Below are positions 42,903-54,803 of a DNA stretch of 64,000 nt, in pieces (position 1 is the first letter of the stretch; each line of letters starts with the position of its first letter). A program made the translations under genes and the position numbers. The stretch comes from Micropterus salmoides. Taxonomy: Eukaryota; Chordata; Actinopteri; Centrarchiformes; Centrarchidae. The notes beneath the pieces are model-generated. The model was not told the origin of the DNA, did not search any database, and saw only the letters and a list, made by a program, of their open reading frames with translations. Where the stretch lies: contig NW_024042261.1 of the NCBI RefSeq assembly GCF_014851395.1, positions 36,853,942 through 36,917,941 of the forward strand. The letters run 5' to 3'.

Positions 42903-45900
42903 GAGCTTATGCTACTGTACATTAGTCCGCATCAGGCAGCCTTCATGCGTTCAGCCTCTTTGCTAGCAGTCATTTGTAAAAGGTGGCAGGATTTTATTTT
43001 TAATGGCTGATGCTTCATTTTTGAAGTCAATACTGAAACAGCAAACCCAAAAGGCAGGACAGTGAGTAAAGCGATGCTTCTGTACCCAGTAGGTCTCACT
43101 GTCACAGCCAAGTGTCCATGAGCAAGACGTTAAGCCCCCACTTGATCACTCCTGGTGAGTCTATCTGCATCAAAACATATTATTCCAAAGGAACTGCTAA
43201 ACTCCTGCAGCAGACTAACATTCTATTGTGGTGGCACTCTGCATAACCATTATTTGATATTGCCACCTCATGCAATGTTCCCCATCTGTCAAAAGTTTTT
43301 CCTTTGTAATGCAGAAAGCCTGGCTTCACCAGGTTAGCAGCCAGATCCTGGCACTAAATTTGACAGAGCTAAACATTAGCTCAGCGAGACAGTACTTGGC
43401 ACAGTGATAGCGGAGCTATGTCAGCCTGAGAGCTCTAGACTCTGTAGGGTGCTGGACTCGGCTGGGGCTGGTTAAGATAGCCAGTACTTAGTGCTCATAG
43501 ACATTAAAGTGCACAGTAGTACAGCAAACAACACTCAGTTGTACAGCTCTTTTCTTCTTGAAAAAAGTTATGTTTACAACCACAAAAAGACCCTCCCTTA
43601 ATATCTGTCCCCCCTCCAATATTGAAGCAAAACCTACACTCTTGCATTTCCACAACAAATGTACTAAATTTTATATTGACTAGAATACAAGAAAACACTC
43701 TCTGGATGACATACCCGGAGGGAACACTCCAAAATACCTCGCAAGGTTTAGAAAGTATGCTGATCACACCTATTCATCACTGATCATGATTAAAATTGGG
43801 AAATGGCTGCTGACAAAATTCCTGAGGATTGAAGAGCGATGAACTCGTCACAGAAGGCCTACTCATAAAATGCACAGACCTAAGCAATACTGAATCTCAC
43901 TCCAAACTGTTAAAAAGAACTATTTGTGCATAAGTTCAATTAACATCTGTGTGTTGTATTTTACATGTTGCCAAGATAATGACACATTTTGAGTTGTATG
44001 TATGACAATAACAGGATAATATCAGTCTTTCTAAAAAAAAACAGCAGTGCCACCTGGCCCTATTATAACGATGGATACTGTTATATCCACAGTGGCCTGT
44101 CAGCAGTAATGCTGCTGCTTGGCTCTGAGTGAAGACAGAATGATGGGGCTAAGCTAAGAGTGTTAATGGGAAAACTTGGCCTCTCTTACAGCAAGAGATG
44201 CTAAGCTCAACCCCTCTGTCTTTTTGCCTCTTTTCATTTCTGTTTTTTTATATTTCATTTTCTCTCTAACATTATTACTTCCTGTTGGACCATAGTCCTT
44301 TTTTCATTCTACCTCTCGATCTGTGTTTTCTAATTTTCTAATTTCCTGGTTCCTGTTTCTTTATTTGTCTACCTCCTTTTTAACTCTGTTTGTCTTACCT
44401 CCCGCTCTGTCACACTCCCTCTCGTGTCTGATTTGGGGTGTTTGGAAACCGTTGTAGCCATGGCTGCTATTGTAGAGCATCAATGCTAATATGCTGCGTT
44501 TGTCCCTATGGCAGACTGTGATAAGATTTACACAGAAGCAGACACGCCGGCTCTGTTCTAGCCAGTGGTTGGCACTGCTATATAGAACGCTGAGTACCAT
44601 ATCAGTGCTAATATGAAAAGCTTGGCCCTGGTGGGAAACAGTTGGTGACATATTTACACACACATAGAAGACCTGGCAGTGTTATTGAAATTATTGGCTC
44701 AGCTATAAAGAAATTTCAGGTAGCAGGGTTAGATTTGTGCCAGTGTGATGTGAAATTTCTCCTCCTGTGAAAATGCTCCCCTCTGGCAAGCCTTATTATA
44801 GAAGAAAATAAAACACTATAAGACATTAACAACATGTTAGATTCTTACTTGGAAAAGAAAGTAAGCTTGAACACTTTCAACATAAAAGTGTCATTATGCC
44901 TCTTAATTAGGATATGTGAATATGTGTGTTCTCAACACACACTAAACCCCGTGGGGGTCATGGGTTCAACTGTAGCAAAGCAAGTCTCAGGAAATCAGTG
45001 TAGCATTCAAGGAAACCCAGCGTTTCTTTGTTTGGATTGTTTTATTAAACCAGGCTGAGAAACAGTGTTTTACTTCCCTCTGTCGTTAAATGTTTTTAAG
45101 ACTGTTTAACCACTGACCACACCCTACAGGGATGGCACAGGGTGCTACTTTAGGCTAATGTTATGAACATCCTGTGATTATTGAAGCCTGTTTAACATAA
45201 AGTAGTAGTCTGAGTTACCCTTTACACAGCGAAGCTCCGAGTCACTCAGTTCTGTTGTTCGACAGCTAACTTGCTGTGAGTGAATGTGGCTATGCACACT
45301 GGGTGCAGTGCCGTACCTACAGGTTTCAGGGGCATTATCAATAATGACTCTTCTCCCTGTTTTTTTGCCTGTTTCAGCACTGAACAGATGGGGAGCTTAG
45401 AACCATAGAGGTGGGTGAAATCTACAATAATTTATCATTATGATTGCAATTTTACATTATTATAACCTGACACTTATCACTGCTACTCTGCTGACACACT
45501 TTTTACCACAGCCCTCCACCACCACAACCTACTCCTGAGGTGATATACTTTTAGTATGGTTAATTTAAGAAAGATTAACACATTATATTTTAATGTTTTG
45601 TGGATTTGTTTGTTCTGACCTTTTAACATGCCATCACATAATAAACCCCGCTGGTGCAATACGATGGATTTCCATTCAGGCACGGTGGTGAAGCAAAGCT
45701 CAGTTGATACTGAAAAAGAAGAGGAAAAAAGTCTGAGACATGGTAAGGCTAAAAAATTAACATAGAAGGAAAGTGAAAATGTGATGAAAAGCAATATTTT
45801 AAAACTTGTAATGACTAAATTTCAACTAACCTCGGGCTTGTGTGGCTTTGGGACAAATAAATGGAGATCTGCGCTCAACTGTGAAGGAGTTTTAGGTTTA

Positions 45901-46583
45901 AATGGAAGACAAACAAAGAGATAGTTAGGTTGCAGTGTAAGTAGTCCAATCCACTGATTTCCCCCGAGAGTTGACCAAAATAAAACATCATAGTTTCTTA
46001 ATTATCCATAGAAGTTATCTCAACGTGTGTGTTTCTGTGCAATAAGATTGCTGACTCCCAATTGTGTATTCATTCAATTCGAAAGTTGAATTGAAAGTTG
46101 GAGAGAGAACAAGACTGAGATGGAGTCAGAAAGAGGCATCTCTTGTGTTTTTCACCAGCTTTCTAACTTTTCTGCAGCAGGATACTTCTAACAACTCTAT
46201 AGTGGATTTAAAATTAATTTGTCACATAATGGAGAAAATATACTCTTTAATGGGACTTTTAAAAGGTGCATTCAATTAAAAAAATGTCCGTCAAAAAAGT
46301 TTTTTATAATAATAACAACACTTTTTGTTGTAAAAAAAAAAAAAGAGAGAGAAAGCCCAAACACCATAGTTAGCAGTCAAATCAACAGAAAAACTATTAA
46401 ATAATATAATAATAATACATTTTTACCAAAAATACAAAAATGGAATACAATCTTTGAAAATCCACACTTTTATTGAAGTTTATTAATGTTATTAATGTCA
46501 TCTTAAACCATGGCCAAGGAATATTTAACCGCAGGTGATCACAGAAGTAGAAGTACTTTTGCTTTACACTATGTCACCAGCTA
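42903..46583. other. Unique DNA, no gene seen
   Basis: I recognise no repeat family or exon here. Open frames of 60-103 codons lack domains. A run of pyrimidines occupies about 44215-44410. Confidence 0.45.
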
Positions 46584-47129
46584 AAGGCCCATTTGTACTC
46601 CTGCGTAGGGTCTACGCAGGAGCCATGCATTTATACTTGTGTGCAGGTGTGTCCGTCATTCTGCGATTACACCCCCAAGCACTAGTCGGCAGTAGCGCTA
46701 CAGCTTCCACTGTGTTGACTTTTGCCGGCCGAACAGGCAAACTTCCGGTTTAGCGCTCCGCTAACGTAAATGGGGGTAAAATTGTATACGTGCGGCTGGT
46801 GTAGCCTTTTCAAATGTTACCGACCGAATGGATCACATTCTGATAGCGAAACGAGTCATTTCGCTCGGGTTTCGACGGTCAAATATATTGATTCACTGTG
46901 TTACAGCCGCCGTTTTGGGCGCTAGTAAATGTTACTTTAAAGCGCGGGGTACTTCCGGTTGGCTCGGAGGCATTGCGAGGCTACCTAGCCGACCAATCAC
47001 AGAGCTTACAGTCCGTGTCGACTCGACGTGTAGTTAAATATTGAAGGAGGGGCACGTCAGAATGGCGTAGCCTCTGCATAACCCCGTAGCCTACGCCGTC
47101 GATTTGACGCAGAAGTATAAATTGCACTT
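46584..47129. mobile_element. MITE-like element with 'ACTCCTGCGT'-type ends
   Basis: The left end 'GGCCCATTTGTACTCCTGCG' and the reverse complement of the right end 'AGTGCAATTTATACTTCTGC' are imperfect inverted repeats (about 18 of 23 positions). Subterminal 'CTGCGTAGGGTCTACGCAG' is itself a palindrome, and related GTAGCCTACGCC words lie at the right. The interior is unusually CpG-rich and has no transposase. Probably a non-autonomous DNA transposon; the superfamily is not certain. Confidence 0.6.
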
Positions 47130-48379
47130 AACTCTGTGTTGAAATGGACCTAGCCATGGCTTAAACTGACTGTAAACACATTATCAACCAGCTAAGCACT
47201 GGCACCCCCGGTACTGGGGGCTGCACGCAATTTTCGCGCAAAATGCAAATGCGTAATCCATGGACGATGCTAGTATTTTTGTCACCCCTATGCATGCTAC
47301 ACACCTGTGAAACTAGGAGGCTCAGCTAGCATCTAAAACCGACCATTTTTATCCACCCCAAACACACATCAAACACCAAGCATCTAAATGAACTTATATC
47401 ATTACAGAAAGCGCTCTGTAATCACTGTACATTGCTTCATTTAATGCCTTCCACATATCTCTCCTCTCATCCTACACTGCAGTCCGACCACTCTAGAGAA
47501 GGATGTGCTGTCATATCGCTCAAATCAAAAAACTCTCCCGGTTATTAGCCGGATGATGATAATAACAACAAACGCACCAATATACATGTACACTTAGGAA
47601 CGCTGACTGACTTTTTTCCGTTTTCGCTGCTTTCAGTCCAAAAACAGCTGTTTTCTGTGTGTATAAAGATTGCCTTTCCTTAGCTTCTGACCTTTCAAAG
47701 GAGACCAGAATTATGCATCTAGGTTAAGGAGATATTACTGATTTATTTTGGCTGTTATTTTAGGTGTTTTTCCTAGAAATAGGTGCCAGGGTCCATTTAA
47801 AAGAGTTGAAACCTTTTTAAAGTGAATTAAAATATTGAGAACACAGACATAAATACAGGAGATGAGGTCAAGATGGTTCAAGACGAGTATTTAAGGTTCA
47901 TTCAGGCACTGTAAATAAACGTTTAAAAAATCAACATCTGTAGGAAGTTCATTTTAGCTCTGTGGTGCACAGGGACTTAATGTTGCTTCTCCATGTTTAC
48001 TTTGTACTCTGAGAACAGTTAGCAGCGCTCTACCTGATGGCCTGAGAGGACGAAAGGGTTCAGATGGTAAAAGACACTGAGAGATGTCTTTCGGTCCTGA
48101 GGCGATAGGGGATTTATAGACACAAAGGCGTACTTTAAACTCTATTCTGTCTGTCCCCAGATTGAAAAAGAACTCTTTCTTTCTCCCACCTGTATGAATG
48201 GTGAGCGTGAGTTTGCCTCTTGTGAGTTTTGTAGTCTGTCCTCTTCCAGGTTCCATGGCAGAGAGGATTTCGTATGGCTCAGATTGACGACACCTGCATT
48301 ACCAAGTTTGTCATGATTGTCAATACCATAATTTTATTAAGTTGGTCTATTCTGTACACATGACGTCTATGCGTGTTGG
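47130..48379. other. Unique DNA, no gene seen
   Basis: The block from about 47200 to 47800 may be a repeat ('GGCACCCCCGGTACTGGGGG' near its start, 'AGGTGCCAGGGTCCATTTAA' near its end), but I could not match the ends. Confidence 0.35.
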
Positions 48380-48965
48380 TCCTGGGAGATGGTTCTGTCC
48401 TTACATAAATAAAACTGGCTTGACTTAAATTTTAAATAGAAGAGGACCAATGATTGAAACCCCACACCATGCATAATGATCAACTGAGACAAAATAGTTC
48501 CCGTCCTGAAGATATGATTTAACCACTTTAACACTAGAAGTCCAGTTTTCCTGTCTGTCCAATAGTTTTGTATGATCAACTTTGTCAAAGGCAGCACTTA
48601 GATGTAGATGACTAGAACTGAAATCTTGCCTGAATCAGTTTCTACATAAATGTCATTCAGAACCTTACTGAGAGCTGTCTCAGTATTGTGGTGCGGCCGC
48701 AATCCAGATTGATCAAAGAAACCATTTGCGGTTAAAAAGCTACTTCATTGCTGGTCAACAACTCAATAATTTTACTTACAAAGAGACGTTCGATATGTGT
48801 CTGTAGTTGGTAATCACAGATGTTTCCACACTACTCTTTTTGAGGAGTTCATTGATGACTGCAGTTTTTAACACATAAGAAAAATGACCTGAGGGCAGAG
48901 AGCTATTGACCATCTGCAGGAAATCTTTAGCTGAAAACATTTTTAAAGAGCATGAAGACAGCAGG
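48380..48965 (-). pseudogene. Antisense LINE reverse transcriptase remnant
   Basis: Read leftward, 'LKTAVINELLKKSSVETSV' and 'ITNYRHISNV' (about 48790-48875) give the RT fingers. 'HLSAAFDKVDHTKLLD' (about 48552-48601) is motif A, in which the first catalytic Asp (normally L-D-L) is His. 'WTSSVKVVKSYLQDGNYFVS' follows, and 'CGVSIIGPLLF' (about 48434-48467) is motif B with small losses. Frames change several times, and the sequence ends near 48380 before motif C. The family is L2-like but not identical to the LINE at 0.9 kb. Confidence 0.7.
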
Positions 48966-49498
48966 TGGACAGCTTAACAACAATTTCTTTCAGCAGAATG
49001 TGTTTGGTTGTAGTGGAGCCTGACAACGTGGCGGGGCTCAGGGGGTGAGTTTAATGCCAGCATTAACCAGCTCTCCCATTTTGTCAGTAAATCCCGACAG
49101 AAGTGCGGGAGGGGAGAGGAGGGAGTGAGGAGGAGGAGGAGGAATTGGAAGAGATGGTTATCAACATGCTGACGTTGAGGCTTTGATGTTTTGTCTTTGG
49201 GGTGCAGAGGCTGCTGTGTGTCAGGGTGCGTCATGTTAGGGCTGGACGATGGGTACACACATACACCTACATCACATGTCGTTTGTATGTTCAGATGTAC
49301 AAGATGAATTTGTTGTTTGAGGTTCTGTCAGTCATCAGCTCAGAGCAGACAGATCTATGCTTCTATTCCTCTTTACCAACATATTAAGGTGCACTGAAGA
49401 AAAAGCTTCATCTGATTAACTTCTTTGTGCTTTTCTTATTTACATTCACTGAGCTGCTGCTGATGGGCAGGAAATCTGCCCCATGTGTGAAAAATCAC
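48966..49498. other. Unique DNA, no gene seen
   Basis: A GGAGGA-rich run lies at about 49105-49145. Nothing else is recognised. Confidence 0.5.
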
Positions 49499-49501
49499 TT
49501 T

Positions 49502-50360
49502 GGGCCTGATTTACTAAATGTTTGCGTGAGTAAAAACGTGTGCAAACTTGATATCACCAGCAAATTAGCACGTAAGCTGATCTACTTTCAAAAGTGCAAG
49601 ATAGCACCTGATGTTCATTTAGTACTTTTGCCTTAATGAATATGCAATTTGGGCGTTTCACTTTTATTGTGCAAAGTTGTGGGAGGGTAACATGTGATCT
49701 ACCAAGCCTGAACGCAATATCATGTGAGTGCAACAGCATCTGTATTTAATACGTTTGAAAGGAAGGTGCAAACCGCAGTGTTGCGCAGAGATGGCTGCTG
49801 TTATTGTTGCCAGAAGGAGACACAGCTGTAATGAAGAAAACATAGAGAAATTAACAATATTAGATCATATTATTCTATATCCAATGTATTGAAATAGGCC
49901 TACAATTATTTTATTAAACCGGGCACGGTCGCTGATTGTTCCCTCTGGCTGGATGAAGCACGATCTGCTGGCCTTTCCTGGCGTCTGGGTCATTCCAGCA
50001 TGCTGTAGCTGTTTCTGCTGGGGTTTCCCAAAGCAGTTTTTCAGGTGTGCTGTCCCAAGTACTTAGTGCAATCTCAGGCAGGATGGGCAGGTATATACTA
50101 TTTCATACACGGGACGCACTGAACATAACAAACCAAGCTTTTTATGCAGTGGCTGCTTTCCCTCCCGACTCTCCATGGCGGAAACCATTAAAACACACAA
50201 AACCCTCATTTAAATACTCCCACCTCCATTGTGTTTGCTCCTGTTGTCATCTATGCAATAAATCTTAGTAAATCACCCATAACAGGTACTAAAATTGCAA
50301 TATTTTAGAATGCACACGCAATTTAGTACTCTTTATTCGAGATGTTGGTAAATCGGGCCC
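49502..50360. mobile_element. Harbinger-like non-autonomous element with TTT duplication
   Basis: The ends 'GGGCCTGATTTACTAA' and, in reverse complement on the right, 'GGGCCCGATTTACCAA' form a terminal inverted repeat. Both flanks read TTT (49499-49501 and 50361-50363), a possible 3-bp duplication. The 859-bp interior has only a short open start, 'MAAVIVARRRHS' near 49791, which resembles the basic N-terminus of some Harbinger proteins. Superfamily by end type and duplication length. Confidence 0.65.
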
Positions 50361-50518
50361 TTTTAGCGGGAAACCATTTTTTTGAGGTTTCATACCTGCA
50401 GACGGTAAAGTTGATTGGTTAAACAGAATATCATCTCAGCCCTCAGCTTGGTGAGAAAAAATCAATACCTGTAAGAACACACAGTAGCTCAAATGTTGCC
50501 TACAACTGTCATCACCGG

Positions 50519-51147
50519 CAGTGTTGGGGAGTAACCCATAACGTGTAATTTTATTATGTAATTTAATTACAAAAGAAATGTAACTTTCATCCATTACAGG
50601 TACTAAGAAAAAAATTATGATGTGTAAGATCCATAGACTGTATATAAGAAGTCAACATAGTCATCATGACGTCACCCGTTGGTTTGTGGACTGCCATTTT
50701 GACCGATATGTCGCCGCCATGTTGATTTTTTGCAACCGGCAGCACCGGACGTGACCATATATGGACGAGACGGTGGCGCTAATGGCCGTGTTTGGAACTT
50801 TAACAGGGCTGACAATTTTGTCTAGCGAACAACCAAATGTACTCACCAGAGAAAGTGAACAGCCAACTCATAATAAGCTTTTTCAAGGGCGCTGGTTAAA
50901 TGAATAATATTAATTTTGTTCTCATGTTTGAATTTGCTGCACCGCCCGCCTGCCAGTTAATCTGCCTCTCAAGCTGTCTTTTGAAGTGAGAAATTAGAAA
51001 TGTAGAAAAGTAATGAAAAAGTAAATAAATGTAATAAGTTACATTATTTTGAAAAAGTAATTGAAATCTTTACACAACTATTACATTTTCAACTGGGTAA
51101 CTTGTAATTGGTAACCTATTACATTTCAAAGGTAACCTTCCCAACAC
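50519..51147. mobile_element. hAT-like MITE with 'CAGTGTTGGG' ends
   Basis: The left end 'CAGTGTTGGGGAGTAAC' and right end 'GGTAACCTTCCCAACAC' are inverted repeats of a very common fish element, with alternating 'TTACATTT'/'TAATTACA' subterminal words. The last two bases of the right end are altered and no 8-bp duplication is visible. It is interrupted by another repeat at 50628-50815. It shares the end type with the hAT relic at 62035-62876. Confidence 0.65.
50628..50815 (+). repeat. Dispersed fish repeat nested in the hAT-like MITE
   Basis: 'CATAGACTGTATATAAGAAG', 'ATGACGTCACCCGTTGGTTT' and 'GCCGCCATGTTG' match a repeat widespread in teleosts. It lies inside the host element, so it inserted later. 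Class unknown. Confidence 0.55.
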
Positions 51148-52040
51148 AGGACTATACAGGTGGAATGACATGTGTAGACTACATAGTGGGCACTAATATT
51201 ACTGTGTGGCAATGTAAAAAACAGTAGATCAGTGCTGAATGCTGATGTCAAAGCCTAACAATTTGACGTCAGCAGCTGTTTGCAGTTGTTTTGTCTCAAA
51301 ATTAACTCCCAACCCCTTGTCAAAGCTTAAATACTTTTATGAGCTACAGCGTGAGTCATTAATGCAAAGATTAGACATAAATAGAAACCCAAACCACAAA
51401 CAGATTATATGTATACTATTGTAGCATTTCATACTTGTTAATGATCCTGATATCAATCAGATATACCTTGTGAATTCTGACACCAAGATTGGTAGAAGTA
51501 ATGTACTGCTACTCTATATGACATGTCCTGGAAAGGTTTGTAACCAACTAATTGTGAAAAAACACAATAAATATCCCAAAAGCTGCTCCTAAACTGCTTT
51601 ACATTTTTATATATAAATTACTATTCACTCAGAACTGAAAATATAAACCATCACTCTGGCAGGCCTTCTTAGCCATTATATCCACAATAGAGTAAAGAAC
51701 CATGTCTGTCATTCATATATTCTTAATAATAAACAACTCAGGCTCATGCTGGTAGAACTCAGCAACTTCATTTACTTTGCCTGTTTCCTGTTCAAGTCAG
51801 GAAACTATAAACACCAAAATATTGAGTCTCAGAGCTGCAGATTTCTTCTCATATCAAGCTCTTAGGCAAAAAGGTGACAGAAAAATAACGCCCCACAAAT
51901 AACATCGTTTCTCACCACCAGCGCGAAACAATTAACTCTGTAACTTACCCTTTAACTATAATTACCAAAGCTACACAACATCAGCGGGATAAACACGATT
52001 GTGGTAAAACCCACCATGCTGTTCTGCTGTTAATTTAGAA
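51148..52040. other. Unique AT-rich DNA, no gene seen
   Basis: No families or domains were recognised. Confidence 0.5.
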
Positions 52041-52245
52041 CTCCAAATAAAAAACAATAATCTGCTGAGCCTTCTGGGCCTTGTTCCATTATGAAAGAGC
52101 GGTCATGCTTCCTTCCTGCATTACCCTCCAAACTTTAATCCACAGCTATTTCATTACAGCCATTTCCAGGCATTTTAATAACCATAAACGAAGACAGCAA
52201 CATTAGTGGCCTTGCTGGCTCCGTCCCTTAAGCCCTTCAGCTGAA
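52041..52245. promoter_or_regulatory. Candidate conserved non-coding block (composition only)
   Basis: A unique stretch with words such as 'CATTATGAAAGAGCGG', 'TTTAATCCACAGC' and 'GGCATTTTAATAACC', and no repeats. It is flagged only because of its enhancer-like composition. Confidence 0.15.
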
Positions 52246-52402
52246 TTGTGACGACTCAAAATGTGTGTGGGTGTGTTTGTGTGTGTTCAACTGTGTGTGT
52301 TGTTGCTGTTGTAAGTTTGCAGTTGTCGTCACGAATCGTGGGTGTAAAAGTGTTTTTTTTTTGTTTTTTTTGTGTGGGCATGCAAAAAAATTGTATTGTA
52401 TA

Positions 52403-52403
<1 letters not shown>

Positions 52404-52447
<44 letters not shown>

Positions 52448-52578
52448 TATGTGAGGTGGTCATTCATGGCTGCTGGAACTTTCTCTGCATGTTAATTCTG
52501 CTTTTCCCTGAGAAGTCATTACAAAAACCATCACTCCAGCAATTAGCCACCAGTGTGTAATGTAATTGAAATGCCAGG

Positions 52579-52613
<35 letters not shown>

Positions 52614-52770
52614 ATTGAATTGCGTAGCTGAGTCTCACAATCCTGAATTGTGAGTGTTTTCATTAGTGGTTAATTTATTTTGTAAAGGACACTGAGGTAA
52701 CTGTGTGTGTGTGTGTGTGTGTGTGTGCACAGTATGTGTACCTGCTGTTCATTAGGCACCTGCCTATTTA

Positions 52771-52812
<42 letters not shown>

Positions 52813-52983
52813 ACAGGTCAGTGGTGATTCAGATTCAGCAGCAGATTCCGCCTTTTGATTGAAGGGGAAATTACAGCAAGACCCTGAATATTAATAACTC
52901 TGTTCTCTCATCCACTTGGTAACAGCCCAGATTATTTATAGATCTTTTCATCTTTTGGAAAAGTGTGTTTGTGTGTGTGTGTG
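52404..52983. repeat. Cluster of five (GT)n microsatellites
   Basis: GT tracts lie at 52404-52444, 52581-52611, 52702-52727, 52775-52808 and 52967-52983, separated by 46 to 160 bp of unique DNA. The Cys-Val and His-Thr open frames across them are artefacts. Confidence 0.9.
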
Positions 52984-54300
52984 TCAGTGAGAGAGAGAGA
53001 GAAACCTTTTCCATCACCATACAGTACCAAGCAATTACTGGTTGATTACTAAACTGTCCAACCAATAATACTGTGGACAAGGACCAAAAGGTCTAGCGCA
53101 CCAATAGTAAAGAGCAATTTTGTAAGAAATAATAAAAAAAAAACAAGTTGGTGGGGGGTTGAGACATAGGCACATTGGAAGGGCAAAAAATAACATTCAT
53201 AAAAAAATGTATATACATTTCTGCATTGTTTAGAGCATGTTTGCTCTGCAGGGACACAAGACTGCAGGCAAAAGTTCATCCAGAAACACCATACTGAGGA
53301 CAAGTGCTCAGTGTTGGAGACCACAGCGCTGTAACAGCACCAGCACCCTGCAGAACAGACGCCTGAGACGTTAACAGCTGCAGGTGGCAAGAGTTTTACA
53401 TATAAAACCCCCAGCAGGGGGTTTCCAGATGTTCAGATGTCTGCAGGTCCTTTCGCACACTATCCATTCAATAAAATGCTCAAGCCCAATAGAGTTCCAT
53501 GCAAAGTAAGTTTACTGAAAATCCACTACAGAGCACATGTGAATCTGAGCTGGTCCTAGGACCAACTGATCCCGCCCCATATTACATTCATTTATGTACC
53601 CTCCAACGCTTCTCCTTATATGGGCCTAATTGCAAGGTCCACCTTTACTGATCTTCATCTGTCTGACCATTCTCTGATCAGAAATCTGATCCGTTCACCG
53701 AGGCTGGATCAATCCTGCACCACTGAGGAGGGCTTCAAAAATGGTCTCTGCTCTCAACTGAGTACAACAAAAAGTAATTATGTTAGTTTGACAAAAAAAG
53801 AAACAGAAGCCATTGGTAAAATAAATTATTAAATCACAATGAAGAAAAAAGGAAAAAGAATTTCCTTGAGCCATATATATGACACCATACAGGAATTGAG
53901 ATATTCTATATATTATTATTATTATATAGTTCTAAACACACCAGACTTAAACCAATGTATGAGTCAATACTGTTTAACTTTCCTACCCTGTCATTCAGCA
54001 GCGGGCCCATTGGTTTAATAGTCATTTCCTAAAACAGCTTGGGACTTGAGCTTATCCTTGCAAAGTTAAGTTTCTCTCATAAATGTGTGACAAGTTTTTT
54101 ACTTGTAGATTAATCTTGGAAATTAAATTTTCTGTCGGATTATTACCCCACTCCGCTGCCTCCTTTTTCCCTCTTACAATGGACCTTATGTGCAGTTGTA
54201 CCTTTTCATCTTAATCATATTGCACATAAGAGAGTCCATAAAACACATAATAGAGATTTGAACTGCAATAAGAACACTGTGAAGATAATTAGGCTACACA
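52984..54300. other. Unique DNA, no gene seen
   Basis: A short frame near 53645 ('TDLHLSDHSLI') faintly resembles the end of a LINE endonuclease, but its context does not support this. Confidence 0.4.
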
Positions 54301-54305
54301 TTTAC

Positions 54306-54352
54306 TCCATGCGATGCCAACAAGCCTCCCTGGCTTTGTCGGCAGTGTAGCA
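54306..54352 (-). pseudogene. Fragment of a Harbinger MYB-like exon
   Basis: On the minus strand 'GACAAAGCCAGGGAGGCTTG' then 'TTGGCATCGCATGGAGTAAA' matches the exon end in H2 ('AACAAAGCCAGGGAGGCTTG'). The match covers fewer than 50 bp and the frame is broken. The rest of the element on its 5' side would lie where the minisatellite now begins at 54395. Confidence 0.5.
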
Positions 54353-54394
54353 TATCTATGTATGATTTTTAATAAAAATTATGAATATAAATTT

Positions 54395-54627
54395 TTCTTT
54401 GTGTGAGCGTTTCAGTTGTGTATGTAAAAGCATTTCACTTGTATGTGTGTGAGAGCGTTTCAGTTGTGTGTGTATGTGTGTGAGAGTGTTTCAGTTGTGT
54501 ATGTAAAAGCATTTCACTTGTATGTGTGTGAGAGCGTTTCAGTTGTGTGTGTGTGTGTGTGTGAGAGCGTTTCAGTTGTGTGTGTGTGTGTGAGAGCGTT
54601 TCAGTTGTGTGTGTGTGAGAGCGTTTC

Positions 54628-54708
<81 letters not shown>

Positions 54709-54765
54709 AGCGTTTCAGTTGTGTGTGTGAGAGCGTTTCAGTTGTGTGTGTGAGAGCGTTTCAGT

Positions 54766-54803
<38 letters not shown>

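Noticed and set aside
53620..53832. Possible LINE endonuclease end ('LSDHSLI')
   Set aside because: Only one short motif matches, with no neighbouring LINE sequence.
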